From Ceratotherium simum simum (taxonomy: Eukaryota > Chordata > Mammalia > Perissodactyla > Rhinocerotidae): 64,000 nucleotides of DNA. The stretch lies in the NCBI RefSeq assembly GCF_000283155.1, contig NW_004454173.1, positions 4,689,971 through 4,753,970 of the forward strand, given 5' to 3'. Under the pieces are notes generated by a model. It saw only the letters and a program-made list of their open reading frames with translations, did not search any database and was not told the DNA's origin. A program made the position numbers and the translations under genes. Shown one piece after another: positions 1 to 13,000 of this stretch (position 1 is the stretch's first letter; every line of letters starts with the position of its first letter).

Positions 1-2040
1 ATGGACAGCGTTGAGCCATGGTGAACTGCAAAGCACACCGCCACGTCGTGTCATACCTGCCCACCTGGGCACCACCCAATTTCACATGGTCTGTTTGCTA
101 ACGTTGCAAATGCAAACCAAATAATGTCTATTTTGTAGTCCACAGCTGTTCCTGGTCACACTCTGAGTTACTAAACCAAGTTACATAATGTTAATATTTT
201 GAAATCATGAAGTTTGTATCTCTGAAAAGCTCAGAGTGTTTTAATAAATGGTCAAAGTAACTCCTATAAAGGAAGCAGAGGAAGAAATCTGATGGGCTCC
301 TGAGTATGAAAAGAGGAACAGAGGACGGCTGAAGACGGCTGTCCTAGCCAGAGACATTGCCCCGCAGCTAACGAAGATGGAACTTTAGAAGAGCCAACCC
401 ACACGGGCGCCTGCCAAGAGTGGAGGACGACGGAGCAATGCTTATAACTGCGGATGCTTTTTCCTAAAGAGGATCCCAAATTGTACAAGTTTCAGGCTTT
501 TCTTGGAGATTTTTGAAAATGCTTTCATTAGCCATTTTCTACAGAGAAACATCGATGGATACCAGTGAGGTTTTGGCATCAGGACCGGGCCTAGCACCGA
601 GCCTTCCACATTGCAGTGCTCAGTACACATTTGATACAGCAAATTAAATAAATAAAATAAAGCACCTGCTTGTACTGTGTGTGTGTGTTTATAATACTTA
701 CCTTGAACATTTGGCTTTAGATGTTCAGTGTTTACAAAAGTGAAAAAAACAATGGCATTTCCCCCCAAAGACCTCTATAGGAGTAACTGAAAGTTCTTCT
801 GAGGACCAGTGACAAGGGACTTAGGGAAAGACCTGTGCTTTTGTTGGATGACTGTTGGTAGATAGTGACTAATGAAACAATTTCCTATTTGTTTTTATTA
901 TTTGTCATATATAGCACTATATTTTGTTTTATTCATTGGCAACTAAAAAATTAAAATCTGTGACTTTAAGATTGAGACAGTATTTATTTCTACCCAAATA
1001 CCGCTTCAATTAAAATAGATTTGTTCAAACTACTTTAAGTGTGCTGCAAACCTTTTTGCACAAAGTTAACTAATTGGGGTCAGAAATGAAAATTTTTAAC
1101 GGCACTAGGTTCCATACCACACAAAACGCCTCTTCTGGCCCTCCCAGACTTTGAAATCAATCTGGGAAGAAACGTGCCTGCTGTGAGAAAGCTTACCAAG
1201 TTCACCTCAAGTTAATAGTCAACATGAGTGCTCTCAGGTAAGGCCTCTAAGTGTGATGTGCGGAAAATTCTCAGAAGAATCAATTTCTTACAGATGCTCT
1301 GTAAACTTTCTCATCACACAACAAGCTACAGTGTCCCCCAGGCCTAGGGCTGGTGCTCCACATGCATTTGTACTCCCTGTGAGTGGCTCACTCTTTAAGG
1401 CCTTAACAATAAAACTTGACCCTCCAGTTTCAGGCCCCGTATTCATCTATTAGATAGGAACTTGGTTGGCATTTCATATTTCTGTTCTTTCAGCCCTGAA
1501 AGCAGCATTAGCAGGGAAATTCAGAAGCAAGCAGAAAACTGGCATAGCTAATTTAGGCTAATTAGGATGGCGGAAGCCGGTTCCTACTTCAGAGCTTCCC
1601 AGGCCCTCCCATCTCCACCTGACTGCTTTGTCCAGCAGCAAACCCAGGAGGCACTTCCAATTACATCATATCCTCTTCAAACACCAAACCACTCAAGCTA
1701 ATTTTATCCTATTAAACAGACTGAAGGATCTAGAAGAAAGGTTCTCTGCCCCTCCCCAAAAGCTTCAATTACCAGGGTCCCTGATTATCATTGCTTCAAT
1801 CCTGTACGCACTGCTAAATACTTTTTTTTGCTTAGTGTTGCCTTCTTGATTCAAATGAAAAGTAAATAGTATGAGCATGTCTTTACAGCTCTGGTAAGTG
1901 ACATTAGGAGTAAAACTAAAAAGAAGCGCCCTGGTTATTAGCATGGTTAATCAAAGTCAAGTTTGAAGCTTCCAGAGACATTGGAATCACAGAAATCTCA
2001 GCACCTCTCTGAACGTTAGCATTTAGAGAAAGCACTGAAG
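1..2040. other. Repeat-poor unique sequence, no gene recognised
   Basis: No transposon consensus, RNA gene or credible exon was recognised. Open frames are short on both strands and show no known domain. The stretch is AT-rich, with a short TG run near 676-688. It may be intergenic or intronic. Confidence 0.5.
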
Positions 2041-2116
2041 ATTCCTTTCTCTCTTCTCTTTTTCCCTCCTTTCTGTTCCCTTTCTTCCTTCCTTTCTTCT
2101 TTTCTCTCTTTTAAGG
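2041..2116. repeat. Polypyrimidine (CT-rich) tract
   Basis: About 75 bases made almost only of C and T, as mixed CTTT, TTCC and TCTC units without one regular period. It is a low-complexity tract, not a tandem array. Confidence 0.8.
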
Positions 2117-4405
2117 ACTATTGAAAAAGTTACTGGCAAAAAGAAATTTGTGATTCGTGATCATAAATATGGAATAAACAAGTTGGCTGTGGAAGGAAAT
2201 GGAGGAGGAAATGTGGAAGGAGGATCAGAGAGATGAATAACATAGTCATTCATCTTTCTGTCTACTTCTTCCCAGCAAACAAATGTAAACAGCCTATTTT
2301 TCATGAGGCATATACACAAAGAGTAACTGTTGCAGAGAATGAGCTTTCAATTTCCAAACTCAAAATTAACTTTCCATTCAATTTTAACACATCTAAGAAG
2401 TCTTAATCTGAAAGATTTTAATTTTTTTTTTTCTGATTACAGCAAGACTAGAACAATGTTCTAATTCTGATTGTTAAGTCCTTTCCAAACTGTAAGTTTA
2501 AGGCTTGGAATCAAAATGGAACATTTAATTGTTCTTGATTCTTTCTTGGAAGAAGATTTATAAAAGCCACCTTACAAAAAAATCTTTGCTTGAGAAGACA
2601 TGTCAAGTAAAGATATAAATTTACATGAAGGAAATTATGGTGTCTGAAAGACTTGGAAACCTGTTCTTGAAGTTTAGTACATTTTCTGCACAAGTACTAC
2701 TCTACAACGACAAGAAATAGGTTTGACGAATCTTAAAAGGTACAAGTATAACAAAGAAAAGTTTTCCCACCTTCAATATCAAATATCATACAGCTGCCGG
2801 GAGGATCCTTTTGCAAAGAAAGAGATAGCGATTTTTCATTTCTCCCAGAAATATATTATGATTTAAAAAAAAAATCTTTCTAAATCTTTCTTTTTGGTGG
2901 TCCTCAAAGTATCTGTCAGTTTTATTTTCAGAAAATCTCATTTATATTCTGTGTAGTCAGTCCAAACGACTGAAATTAAATGTGTGCTTTTTTAACAATT
3001 TCTTTCCTTTAGCAGAAAATCTACCGAGTGGCTCTCACCAATTGCCACTGTTTCACAGGTATCAAAAAGCCATTGTCTTGGACAATCACCCCTCCCCCGA
3101 AAAAAAGAAACAGCCACTGAACAACAATCCATCCACACTGTTTGGGCCAATTTTCTTAATGTTTCAGCAAGGCTTAATCTGTTGGCATAAGCGTTTAGTC
3201 CCATTAACAGCTAAAGTCACAGAGTCCACAGCTCCCTGTGCTGACAGTAAACAAGGAATTTGAGGAATGGCTTTTAAACAATGACTAAGCCTCGAGCCAT
3301 TTTGTCTTCAGATGCTGTGAAACTTGTCCCTGACGGAGCTGCCTCTTTTCTGAAGCCCTACTTCTATTTAAAATGCATCTCCCTCCCACCGTCTTGTTCT
3401 GCGCTGATTAGGTTTGTCTTGCTAACTTCACTCTCCTCTGACTGGCTACTGAGAACCCATGTGATCATGAAGATAAGCCACTCATTATTTTTTAGAAGAA
3501 CAAGCTTTGGTAAAAACTGGAAAATGGGTGAGTTTGCCCACGCTGGATTTCTCTCCGGAGAACTCCACTCTGTCCCCTGTGGGACGTGTCCTGTGGGTAA
3601 GAGCAGGGACTCCTGACCTCTGGGACAGTCAATTGTACCTGGACAGTAGAGAACACAATAAAATGTGTATCAGTGGACCTCCTCACTGACAGAAATGATC
3701 CCACAGTGGCGTCAAAGCATAATTCACCAAAAGTGGTTCATGTTTCTCTTTAAATATCTGACTTCATTTCAAAGCCTCCCTTGAATGTTTTAATCAGTAG
3801 ATACAACTCCTCCTATTATCTCCGCAGCCAGTATTTCTATATTTGTCACTTTTGCTGCAAGAAATAGCCACCAACTTTGCTTCTTCTCCTTCATTTTCCC
3901 ACTCTCCATCTTTTTGCTCTCTCCCCATCTCCCCCACTGCCCACCCACGACTTACAAACAACAAAGGAGAGTATTCTTTGCCTCAGGATCTTCAAATGAT
4001 TCTAGGATTAAGGAGATTCCCCAAGGGATCCAGGCTCCACTTTGGGGGCTTTTTCACGCAGTGATCTTTTTAATGTGAGTTCAAATCTCCTCCTTGGTCA
4101 ATAATAAACACCAATTCTTTCTCCGAACCTATCACTTCCCTCTGAAATATCACACACATGGTATTCAGACTCTCGTATGTGTGCTGTCCAGGACTGCTGA
4201 ATAGAAAGGGGTTATATTAGGAGTACCGTATTCTGGCAGGCTGAGGTTGGACTTGTAAACAAAGGGTAAGGAGAAAGGCTATAAACGGAGAAGCTGACAC
4301 AACTGGTAGGGAATTTTGAAACTCCTTTCTCAATCTCTATCAAATTAAAAAGCATACAAATTTAAAGGTAGAAAGACCAAGAAAGGTGAGGGAGTGACAT
4401 ATTTC
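2117..4405. other. Repeat-poor unique sequence, no gene recognised
   Basis: No recognisable repeat family or coding exon. The longest open frame here (3281-3616, plus) has 111 codons, no recognisable domain and overlaps other frames of similar length, as expected by chance. Confidence 0.5.
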
Positions 4406-4409
4406 TTTA

Positions 4410-4560
4410 ACCTTTCAACAATGTTTAGCAAATGCCTACTCTATGTCAGCCATTGTGTATTGTATGTACTAGGTGCTGGGGATATGGGTATGGCAAGAAG
4501 TATTTACCTATCCATAGTCTGTGAGGGGAAGTAGACCAGAAAATCAATCATTACTATCTA
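4410..4560 (-). mobile_element. L2 LINE 3' end fragment
   Basis: The text around 'aggtgctggggatatggg' is the reverse complement of the L2 3' terminus, where the last bases read 'tatccccagcacctag' in sense. It is ancient, diverged and 5' truncated. Confidence 0.6.
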
Positions 4561-5049
4561 GTGTTAAGGTGCTTTGGGAACCCAGAGGGGAAATCCAGAG
4601 GAGAGGCGCCTAAGAAAGCTGGACATGGGGTGTGCTGGGGGTTAGGGATGAAGGCTGCTCAACGGAGAGGGTGCTTTATATGGGCACTGAGGGGCAAATG
4701 GGGGTGGGAAGGTTGCAGGGATGCAAGGTGTGATGAGAAGTGGGGTGTCCCAGAGTAACGAAAAAACCACATGCAAAAAAGCCCAGACATATAGTGCATT
4801 TGGAAACTGTAAGTATGTTGGTATGGCTGGAGATTAGGGGGGCCAAGAGTAAGCAGAATCCTGACTCTTATAAGAGCCTTAAAATGTATGAAATTTGGCG
4901 ACAATTTGTTTCCACACATATTTCAATTTGGGGGAAATATGTAGCATTCTAAGGTCTGTGGTATTACCCAGGTAACACTATTGCAATGTCTAAAAGTCTT
5001 GTGGATGTCAACCATGAGTCTTATGGCTAGAACCATAAGTCATCTTCAG

Positions 5050-6110
5050 TCCTTGGCCTTCACTCACTCTCCCTGGGCAATTTTAACCACTTCCATGGCT
5101 TCAACCAACACTATAAACCAGTGACTTCCAAACCTATACCCCAGTCCAGATCTTCTTCTGAGCTCCCAACCCTGTTGCACTTGCTCACCTCAAATGCAGC
5201 GTGTTCAAGGCTGGACTCTTCCCTGGGGAAATCTGTTTCTCCTCTTCCAGTCGCTATCTTGTGGTGGCCCCACCATCTATCTCAAGCTGGACACCTCGGG
5301 ATAATCTTAGACTTTCCACTTGCCTTTCTCTCACTCATACATTTAAATCCAAAGTCTTGTACATTCTATCTTCGAATAGCTTGCTCATCTTTCTCCTCCT
5401 CTCCATCTTGACTTGCCACTACTTTAGAGCAATTCAGTTCATCAACTATTTATTGAATGGCTACCAGATGCTGTTTATCAAGTTGATAAGACACGGCCCC
5501 TTGAGGAACTAGACTAGGTGATGGATTACCATAATTGCTGATCTCCCAGCCCCCATCCTCTCCCCCTTCTATCACATTACTGCCTGCTCGAGAATTTTCA
5601 ATGGCTCTTGTCAAAAATTCAAATATCCTACCATATAAGGAGCTTTAAGTTTGGCTCCTGACATTCTGTTCAATATCACCTCTCCACATACTATACCACA
5701 GCCATTCTGAAAAGAGTGCTATGTATGTATGTTTTATGTATGTATGTGTTCCCTGAGCATACTATATTCTGGCATACTCCATGATATGTTGTTTCTCTGT
5801 CAGGAATACCCTAGTAGACTCAAAAAACTTTTCTTCAACCTTCAAGCCTCAGCACTATGTTACCCCCTGTCTTGACCCTCCCCCTACCCCTACCCCCATG
5901 ATTCTACTCGCAGACACCTTCTTCCATGCCCCCTTTATGCCTTGTGAAAAGTTCCTTTAAGTAATTCCTATATTGTTTTGTAAATAGCTTCTTACAGGTC
6001 ATAGCTATCCCCTCACTGAACTTTAGCTCTGCGAGGGCAGGGTCTATGTGTGTCTCTTCATTTCTGCACAGAGGCTAGAATAGAATGGGTGCCCAATGCA
6101 TTGCTCAAGC
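5050..6110 (+). mobile_element. L2 LINE 3' portion, interrupted
   Basis: Diverged L2 in plus orientation. The segment near 5130-5400 matches the L2 region before the ORF2 end. The segment near 5800-6110 carries the typical order: a stretch rich in TTCTTCAACCTTCAAG, then 'gagggcagggtctatgtgtg', then the terminal 'gggtgcccaatgcattgctc'. Bases 5430-5520 look like a separate L2 3' end in the opposite orientation ('tcatcaactatttattgaat') lying inside it. Boundaries are approximate. Confidence 0.55.
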
Positions 6111-6465
6111 TCTTCTGCAATGAGCTCTATTAAGCGTGTGACTCAGGGCTTAACGAGGAACCCTGGTTCCTGGGCACAGGACTTGTGAGTGACCCAAGTG
6201 ATCCAGCCCCTACCTGCTCCTCAGGTGCAAGGATAGTGGGGCCTAAGCCCTATGGGTTCCTTGAGCATAACATACCTCATTCCCCTTCCAGGGACATCAG
6301 GGAGGGAGGGCTAGTGGAGCACCAGTCAGAGGGCAGACCTGCCATAGTCTCCTTCAGCCAATCCCCCACAGCTGAGCCAAGCACAGCCACTTCCGTTCCT
6401 CAGACATGTCTCAGGATTTCTCCCACTGCAGCCTTGTTCACGTCCCCTTGCCTGGACTGCCTGGC
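6111..6465. other. Unique sequence, nothing recognised
   Basis: Moderately GC-rich sequence with no recognised repeat, RNA gene or exon. The open frame at 6185-6505 has no recognisable domain. Confidence 0.45.
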
Positions 6466-6469
6466 TTTT

Positions 6470-6715
6470 GATTCTACTTCTCCACTCATGTCCATTCATT
6501 TTTAGGACGTAATCTTAAATGCTATTTTGTTCGTGAAGTTTTCTCTATCTTCCAAATTAGAATTGATCCCTCCCCCAAGAGCTTTTTGTTCCTACTTAGT
6601 GGAAATCTGCTTGTTATTATTTGCACACTTCCTACCAGCTGGTGAGACGAACTCATAGTTGCTTTCACCCCTCAGGGTCTAGATCTTGCACAAAGTAGGT
6701 GCTCAATCCATTCAA
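6470..6715 (+). mobile_element. L2 LINE 3' end, first of two adjacent copies
   Basis: Contains the L2 phrases 'cttaaatgctattttgttcg' and the terminal 'aaagtaggtgctcaat' in plus orientation. It is directly followed by a second L2 3' end in the same orientation. Confidence 0.55.
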
Positions 6716-6905
6716 GTCTCAGCTTAGATGTCTATTCCTCCAGGGAGCCCTCCTTTGCCTGGGTTCTGTGTCCCTTGTATGTTCACCTCTAGCACCCTGT
6801 GCCACTCATCAGACAACAGGGATTGTATTTCTGTAGTCCACCGTGGTATTCTCAGAGTCTAGCATAGGACTGACCACAATAAATATTTATTGAACAAACA
6901 AATAA
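6716..6905 (+). mobile_element. L2 LINE 3' end, second adjacent copy
   Basis: Starts 'agtctcagcttagatgtc', passes through 'tcctccagggagccctcctt' and ends with 'aataaatatttattgaac', the canonical L2 terminus. Repetition of the terminal motif about 190 bases after the previous one shows that this is a second insertion. Confidence 0.65.
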
Positions 6906-9390
6906 ACAAATTAGCAAATATGAGTTGTTGAATAAGGAGAACTCAAGGAGAAGGAATTATCATGGGGCCTGAGGAATGGCAGCCTTTTAATATATTTGAT
7001 TGAGTGACTTTGTGCCTTTATTTCATTCTCATGAGGTATATTGCAAAATGTAGATACTACCTTTAAAGCAAAGGACTGTCCAATGGCTGGCCAGAGATGT
7101 CAAGGAGTCCTGGCTGACTGAGGATTGATGCTGGATGTGGGGGTGATGGGGGGGAGTTGGTGGGGATGGTGGGGATGGAGCCATGGTGAGCCTCAAATCC
7201 CCAGGTCACCGTCCTTTACTGATTGGTAAGGGTGCCCCCTCCTCCATACTCCACGTATGTCCATTCCCTAGCCTCTTACAGTTTAAGCAAAGGGTGAGGG
7301 GCTGTGTTGGGCTGAGGAAGGTCTCAACACTGTAGTGCTAGAACAGATTTCCCTCTCCTTAGAGCATGTCCTGTTCTTCATAGAGTCAACCAGAGGTGCC
7401 TCTTGGCCAAGGAGCTTCAAGAAGGCTGGATAGTTTATCTGGGCTGGGGGTGGGAGGGCTTGGTCCATCTTCAGTTGGAAAGGGAGTCACTTCAGGATGA
7501 GGAAGAATTTTTTTCTTTTCAATTTTATAGGTTACTTAAATTTTGTAGTCAGTCTATCCTGTTCATCCTTCTTCAAAGAATAAGATTTCTTTTCCTAGCT
7601 TAGCAGTCAGCCTCCAAACTTGACATGCACAATTTCCATCCCAAATGAGAAAAAATAGGCCATATTCAAGATTGAAAATGAAAATTCATCACAAAACCTT
7701 CCCAAGAGCTCTATTATTAAAGTTACCCTCATTTGGTTGGATATTATCAAGGCAAAAAAATTAAAGTAGAAATTGTGAACACTGCTGCTCTCTTTTCCTC
7801 CCTTGCTTGTAAATGAATGTTTTTCAGCCTTCCCCAGCTATCTTCATTAAGGTCGTGAGCAATTTGTATTGGCCTGCACTGCAGCATCTTTACACTGTGC
7901 AAATGCATGTGATGTTCTGGAAACGTGCAATTTAATATGAAAAGCACACCACGTCTCAGATTTTTTTTTTTTATTTTCCAAACAGTAATTTCTGCTAGGA
8001 ATTATTCCATGATTTGTGCATAATTTCATGCAGATGGTTATTTAAATATAAATAGAGAAATGTGTCGTTTAACACTGTGCCTGCCTCTACTTGGGCTGGC
8101 ATTCCTACATTTTAAAATAGTGCCACAAATAAAAGATAAAAACATCCCTAAGCCACACATTAGTCAGAAGATAATTGTGCCTGTTCATTAATTGTCATTT
8201 GAGTGCACTCCAATTAACTTTCTTAATATTTTCCAGTTTCTTTAAAAAGAAACTTAAATGGGTCTTTTTGTGAAATGTGTTTACAATGTAATGAAAAACC
8301 TCTTTGTTTACCTAATTAAACTACATTCTCCCAGTAGTAAAAACAGAACTCCCTCCTTTGGTGACCAACCCAGTTTCCTCCTCTGCAAATGCTAGCTTTT
8401 GTCGCTAAACTAATATGGAAATGGTTGGGACATAAAGCTACGTACACATGGGTGCAGGCCTGATCTAAGCATTTTATAATTCAGGTGTATCTTTTGCAAA
8501 AATGCCACATAATTCTTTGCCTTAACAAGCTTTGTAATAATTAAAATAGACAACATGGGGAAAAAATGTGTACTGCAATTAACCTTTTTTATTCGAACAA
8601 GATCTAATTTAGTGGCAGCAGATTTAGAGTTAGAGGTTTTGTGAATGCCAGTCCAAAACATTGTTTAAATAAATATCCTACAACACTCATTAACCAAAAA
8701 ATATGACCTTGAAAAATAGTATATAAAATGGAAATGGAAAAAGAAAACACGTGACTTCTCGCCAAAGTTCTGCCTTCTGTTTTGTCATACTGTGGACCGT
8801 TCCTTCCTCTATTCTCATGGGAGGTTATAAAAGTTTTCCAGACCAGATTTACTTCTACGAGTGTGAGTGGGAACCTCACTTAGACCAAAGGTGATATTTT
8901 CCTATCCCTAAAAGATATCTTGAGGGAAGAATTAAAAAAAGTTAAAAAGGTTAAGACTTGTGTGTGTGTGTGGAGATTTATTGGCCCTCCTGATGCCAGT
9001 TCTTGAGTGTCCTGTTGACTCTCAGATCTACGTCTCTGGCCTAGATCTTTTCTCTCTTTTCTATCTCCAGACTTCTTAATAGCAACAGGGCATCTCCACT
9101 TGGAGATACAGTTTCCCATTAAAAGCAAGCATGCTAACATTCAAAAATTTATTTTCTGTTCTTGTCTCCCTTTCCAATTTCACCATCACCTTGAAATTGA
9201 ATCTGACGTCTTCTTCCTCCTCTATTGTTCATATCAACCGTGTTATCAATTCAATCCTATAGACACTTCATTTCACAACTTGAAGACATTTCAGCAATTC
9301 CTATGCCTACCAGCAGGAGCAGCCCTCATCTTCATACCAGTCCTTCTGCTCACTTTGCTCTTTCCCAAAGAATCCTACAATACCAGCGTC
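6906..9390. other. Repeat-poor unique sequence
   Basis: No repeat family was recognised. A G-rich patch (7137-7180) precedes AT-rich DNA. A cluster of homeodomain- and forkhead-type motifs lies at 8170-8330 (listed separately). No credible exon is seen; open frames are at most 139 codons and featureless. Confidence 0.5.
8170..8330. promoter_or_regulatory. Cluster of TAATT- and TGTTTAC-type motifs, candidate enhancer
   Basis: Two exact TGTTTAC forkhead-type sites (8278-8284 and 8305-8311) lie close to TAATTA (8313-8318), with further ATTAATT/CAATTAA homeodomain-type cores at 8188-8217. The stretch is AT-rich and free of recognised repeats. Such motifs occur often by chance in AT-rich DNA, so this is only a candidate. 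Confidence 0.2.
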
Positions 9391-9394
9391 TTGA

Positions 9395-9600
9395 CCTTGA
9401 ATACTGGGAGGAGCCCTGGTTTGGGGCTTCAGAGAACTGGGAGTTCTTGTTCTGGTCTTGCCTCTGACAGTGTCAGTCAGTCATTTCACCTGTCTGGACC
9501 TCAGTTCCCACATTTGTAAGATAAAGGGATTAGATTTAATGAACTATTAATTCCTTTCCGGCTTTTACATCCTATGCACCGAGAAGTCTGGATTACAACT
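9395..9600 (+). mobile_element. MIR-family SINE (MIR3-like)
   Basis: The core reads like MIR in plus orientation: 'gtcagtcatttcacctgtct', then 'ggacctcagttcccacattt', then 'gtaagataaagggattagat'. The 3' part resembles the 'ctttccggcttttacatcct' end typical of MIR3-type copies. Confidence 0.6.
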
Positions 9601-9769
9601 CCTAAAAAGGAGTTTAGACAGCAGTTTAAGACAACTGCTGTCTACTGCTGGTCCTATTGACTCTATCTATATCTTCCTCTGTTTCTCTGGGCATATGCTT
9701 CCTACTGTAATAATCCTGTAAGCCTAGATGTAACTTGATATTTTCAATTCTATTGAATGTGTGAAAGGC

Positions 9770-10012
9770 TAGTGTAGTGTGGTTAAAACAAGCTCAGTCA
9801 AATTACCTGGTTTTGAATCCAGCTTCCCTGCTCACCAGCTGCAGGACCTTGAGCACATTAACTTGACCTCCTTGAATCTCAGTTTTCTCATCTATAAAAA
9901 GGGTACAATAATAATAGCATTTCATAGGGTTGTGAGGACTTGACAAGATGGTGGTTGTAAAGCCCTTAGAACAGGGCCTGGACTTTAGTTAGGGATCAAC
10001 AAATACTAGCCA
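9770..10012 (+). mobile_element. MIR SINE, nearly full length
   Basis: Order of conserved MIR phrases: 'gtagtgtggttaaaacaagc' (tRNA-like head), 'ctggttttgaatccagcttc' (B-box region), 'tctcagttttctcatctata' (core) and 'agggttgtgaggacttgaca', then 'cccttagaacagggcctgg' at the tail. Typical mammalian MIR, about 240 bp. Confidence 0.85.
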
Positions 10013-10015
10013 TTA

Positions 10016-13000
10016 AAAGGAAATAGCCTCTTGTTTTCCCATTATAGATTGATTATAAAACATACAAGAGCACGGTGGACACAAACAGCTCATAATATTG
10101 TGCTTTTTTTTTGAACACTAGCTATAACACCTGCCTTTAGAACTATGCCTGATAGGGAACTATGCTTTTATTACATCACAAAAAATTTACATGTGCTTAT
10201 CTTCATCATAACAACATCTACTTGTGAGAGTGGAAAGTCTCCTCTTAATAGCTGTGCACAAATAGTGTCAAAAAAGCTAGATGATTTAGTCAAATAGAGT
10301 AAACAATGCATTTAGAAAAATAAATTACACTGGATCTAGCTACAAAAGCAATTTAAAACATCCTAGTTGTATACATTAAAATGAACAGACATTTTTAGAA
10401 TGGGAACCACGGCATTATTATAGGTTTAAAATACTAAGTCTTTTTGTTTTTCCCTAACAGGAGGAATGAGATGTGTCAGGCTAGAGTCATACTAAGCATA
10501 CCCATATTTTGGAGAACCTTATTTGTGTCTTTGAAAGCCTACTTAATCAAAGTAATCCAAAATTACTTAGTTAATAGTATTTAATAAATGTGTGGTGCTG
10601 ACTTGATGAGATGTTTCAGCTCCTGCCGTTATAGAGGTTAAAGTTTAGAAGGGACTTTACTGATGTGTCATAGAAAAGGCCAGTATGTTAACCTGAATAA
10701 CATGCTAACACTATATACACGATGTAAACCGTATATGCAATATTCTGTATAAAAAATATCACACTGCTAGTGATACATTGACGACCTAAAAAATATTAAA
10801 AATCCTATTAAGATTAGCAGTCAATATATTTTGATTAATCACAAATTACTTTTGTTTTGATATTTAGAAAGATAATCTGGCCATTTCTCTGTTTTTGGTC
10901 TTCACAAAACCCTAAACGAGAAAGTTTGTAATAAACTCCGCGCCGACTTTCGCCCCACTTCATCACCTCTGCGAATTCTCCGTCCTGCGCTGAGTTTCTT
11001 CTCTGGGCCACGTCCTTCCTTTCCCCGCCCCCTTCTGACGTCATGCCACTCCAGGGTCCGAGAAATCTAACGTTCCTTCACAGGAAGCCCTCGACGACTA
11101 GATTTAAGCATCGTTCTCTTATTGTCTAGACTACGAAGAGCCATGTTTCTGAGGGCTGGTGCCCTAAAAGGATGTCCAAATCTCTGATCTCTGAACTTGT
11201 GTGTGCATGAGAAGAATCTAGGTGGTATGCCCTGAGAAGATGGAAGACCATAAAACTTCTGTGAATAATTGAATATCCAGTGACTTTGGAACAACAAATC
11301 ACAAATTTGATTAAATCATGTCCTTAGATAATTAGCAAAAGTGTTAGTGACTTAAGACTGTCTTAAATCATGCTCATGTATATATAGCTGTATATATAGC
11401 TAGCTTCTCACAGGCACCGATATTTCTGTCCGCAAGTAAATCGCACAGAAAAATATAGATGTTACAAATTATAAAAAATTACAAATACTTAAATAGCAAA
11501 GAGTGATTTTTTGTCGTTATGATAATTGAAGAAAATGATTAAAGAATGATATCTCTAATTCACATTTTTTACAGTAATTTAATTTTATTCTTTCTTCCTT
11601 GCCATATTGCTAATTCCACACTAAGTCTTCTATGGAGACATAACTGATGCAAACTAAGGTGATTTTCCTTAAATGAAGACAACACAATCGAGTCTTCTGG
11701 ACTTGCTAGGTCCACGTTTATTTCTAGCCAAAAGAGAGACATTTGACCAAAAGTTTCAAACGAGAAGCAATATGAAAATAAAGAGCCAGAGTTCAGTTCT
11801 CTAATTCCAAGGAAAAGCTCAATGAACATTTCCCCCAGAATCTTAAGAGTTGTGAAACTTGAAATAATTGTTTTCTACAGACTTAAGTGTCCATTGCCTC
11901 TTGTTAATAGTTAAAATGAGCTAGTTTTTAAACCTACTGCCACAAATAAGCTAAGAGTGTCCTCAGAAAATATGAAATGAAGTTGAACCAGAATCGAGAG
12001 TGGTGGTGTATTCTGTGGGTGTTTTATTTAGCAGAAGGACAGTGGACAGGGTGATACGATCCACAGGAGAGTGGAAAAAAAGAAGATAAGTCTAACTCTT
12101 CAAAACCAAGAATCTCGAAGAAGACAAACCGACATAACGACTCATCTGTTAAACAGAAACATCAGCTATCTCAAGAAATTTAAACTGAGATACATGCAGA
12201 TAAGTACTTTTATTTTTAATGAATATTCTGTTAATTCTTAAAAAATACACTTTGGCAAAAAGGTGCTTTTCCCCTTCCACTCTAGGTTTGCTTCTCTAAA
12301 AGCCTGCCTGTCTAGAAATATAAATAGATATCACTCAGTCAAATATGAGTTCATTAGATAAATCTGCTTTTACCTACATGCTAGATGTAAAACTGCTCAG
12401 ATGCACATCTCGAAGAGCAGAGGGGGGAGAGAGAAGAGGATAAAGGGAGGCGATCCAAGACTTGCATTTTCTTTCTCTCAGATAAACATGTTTAACAGAC
12501 ACAAATTATAAGGGAAGTTTTAGACAGCTTTAACCAAGCCCCACAAAATAGACCCAAAATGTACATTTTACTGCCTTCAATTTCCCAGTTACATTTTTAA
12601 TTACACAGTATCTTCTGTAGAGTAAAATGTCATCGGGTGAAAATAGCATATTTCCTTTTAGTTCCCCCTGTTGAGAAAAGTTCTTCTACATTCACTTAAT
12701 CCTGAATCTGATTTCATCAGTCTAAAATTTTGAACGTGTTCAACTACACAGTATTTCCCTCTTAGAAAACCTGAGACAATGACAGGAATTCATAGTAAGT
12801 TTTCCCGTTCAACCAGACGTTTCTTGAGGGAATTGCAAAGGCTCTGCAAAGAAACAGTTAATATGTATATATCTCTCTGAAATTGGCAACTGTCTTTTAT
12901 TTCCTCTAATATTCTAGCCAAAGATCTGAGCTCATTTTTTTCTGTCCATAGGCTCCAAAAAAAAAAAAAAAGACTGTATTCGCTAATTATACATCCTGAA

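Noticed and set aside
4181..4202. REST/NRSF-like site (GCTGTCC ... TGCTGAA)
   Set aside because: The half-sites are one base further apart than canonical and the centre does not match.
9310..9327. CTCF-like string CCAGCAGGAGCAG
   Set aside because: The GGGC core is replaced by GAGC, a key mismatch.
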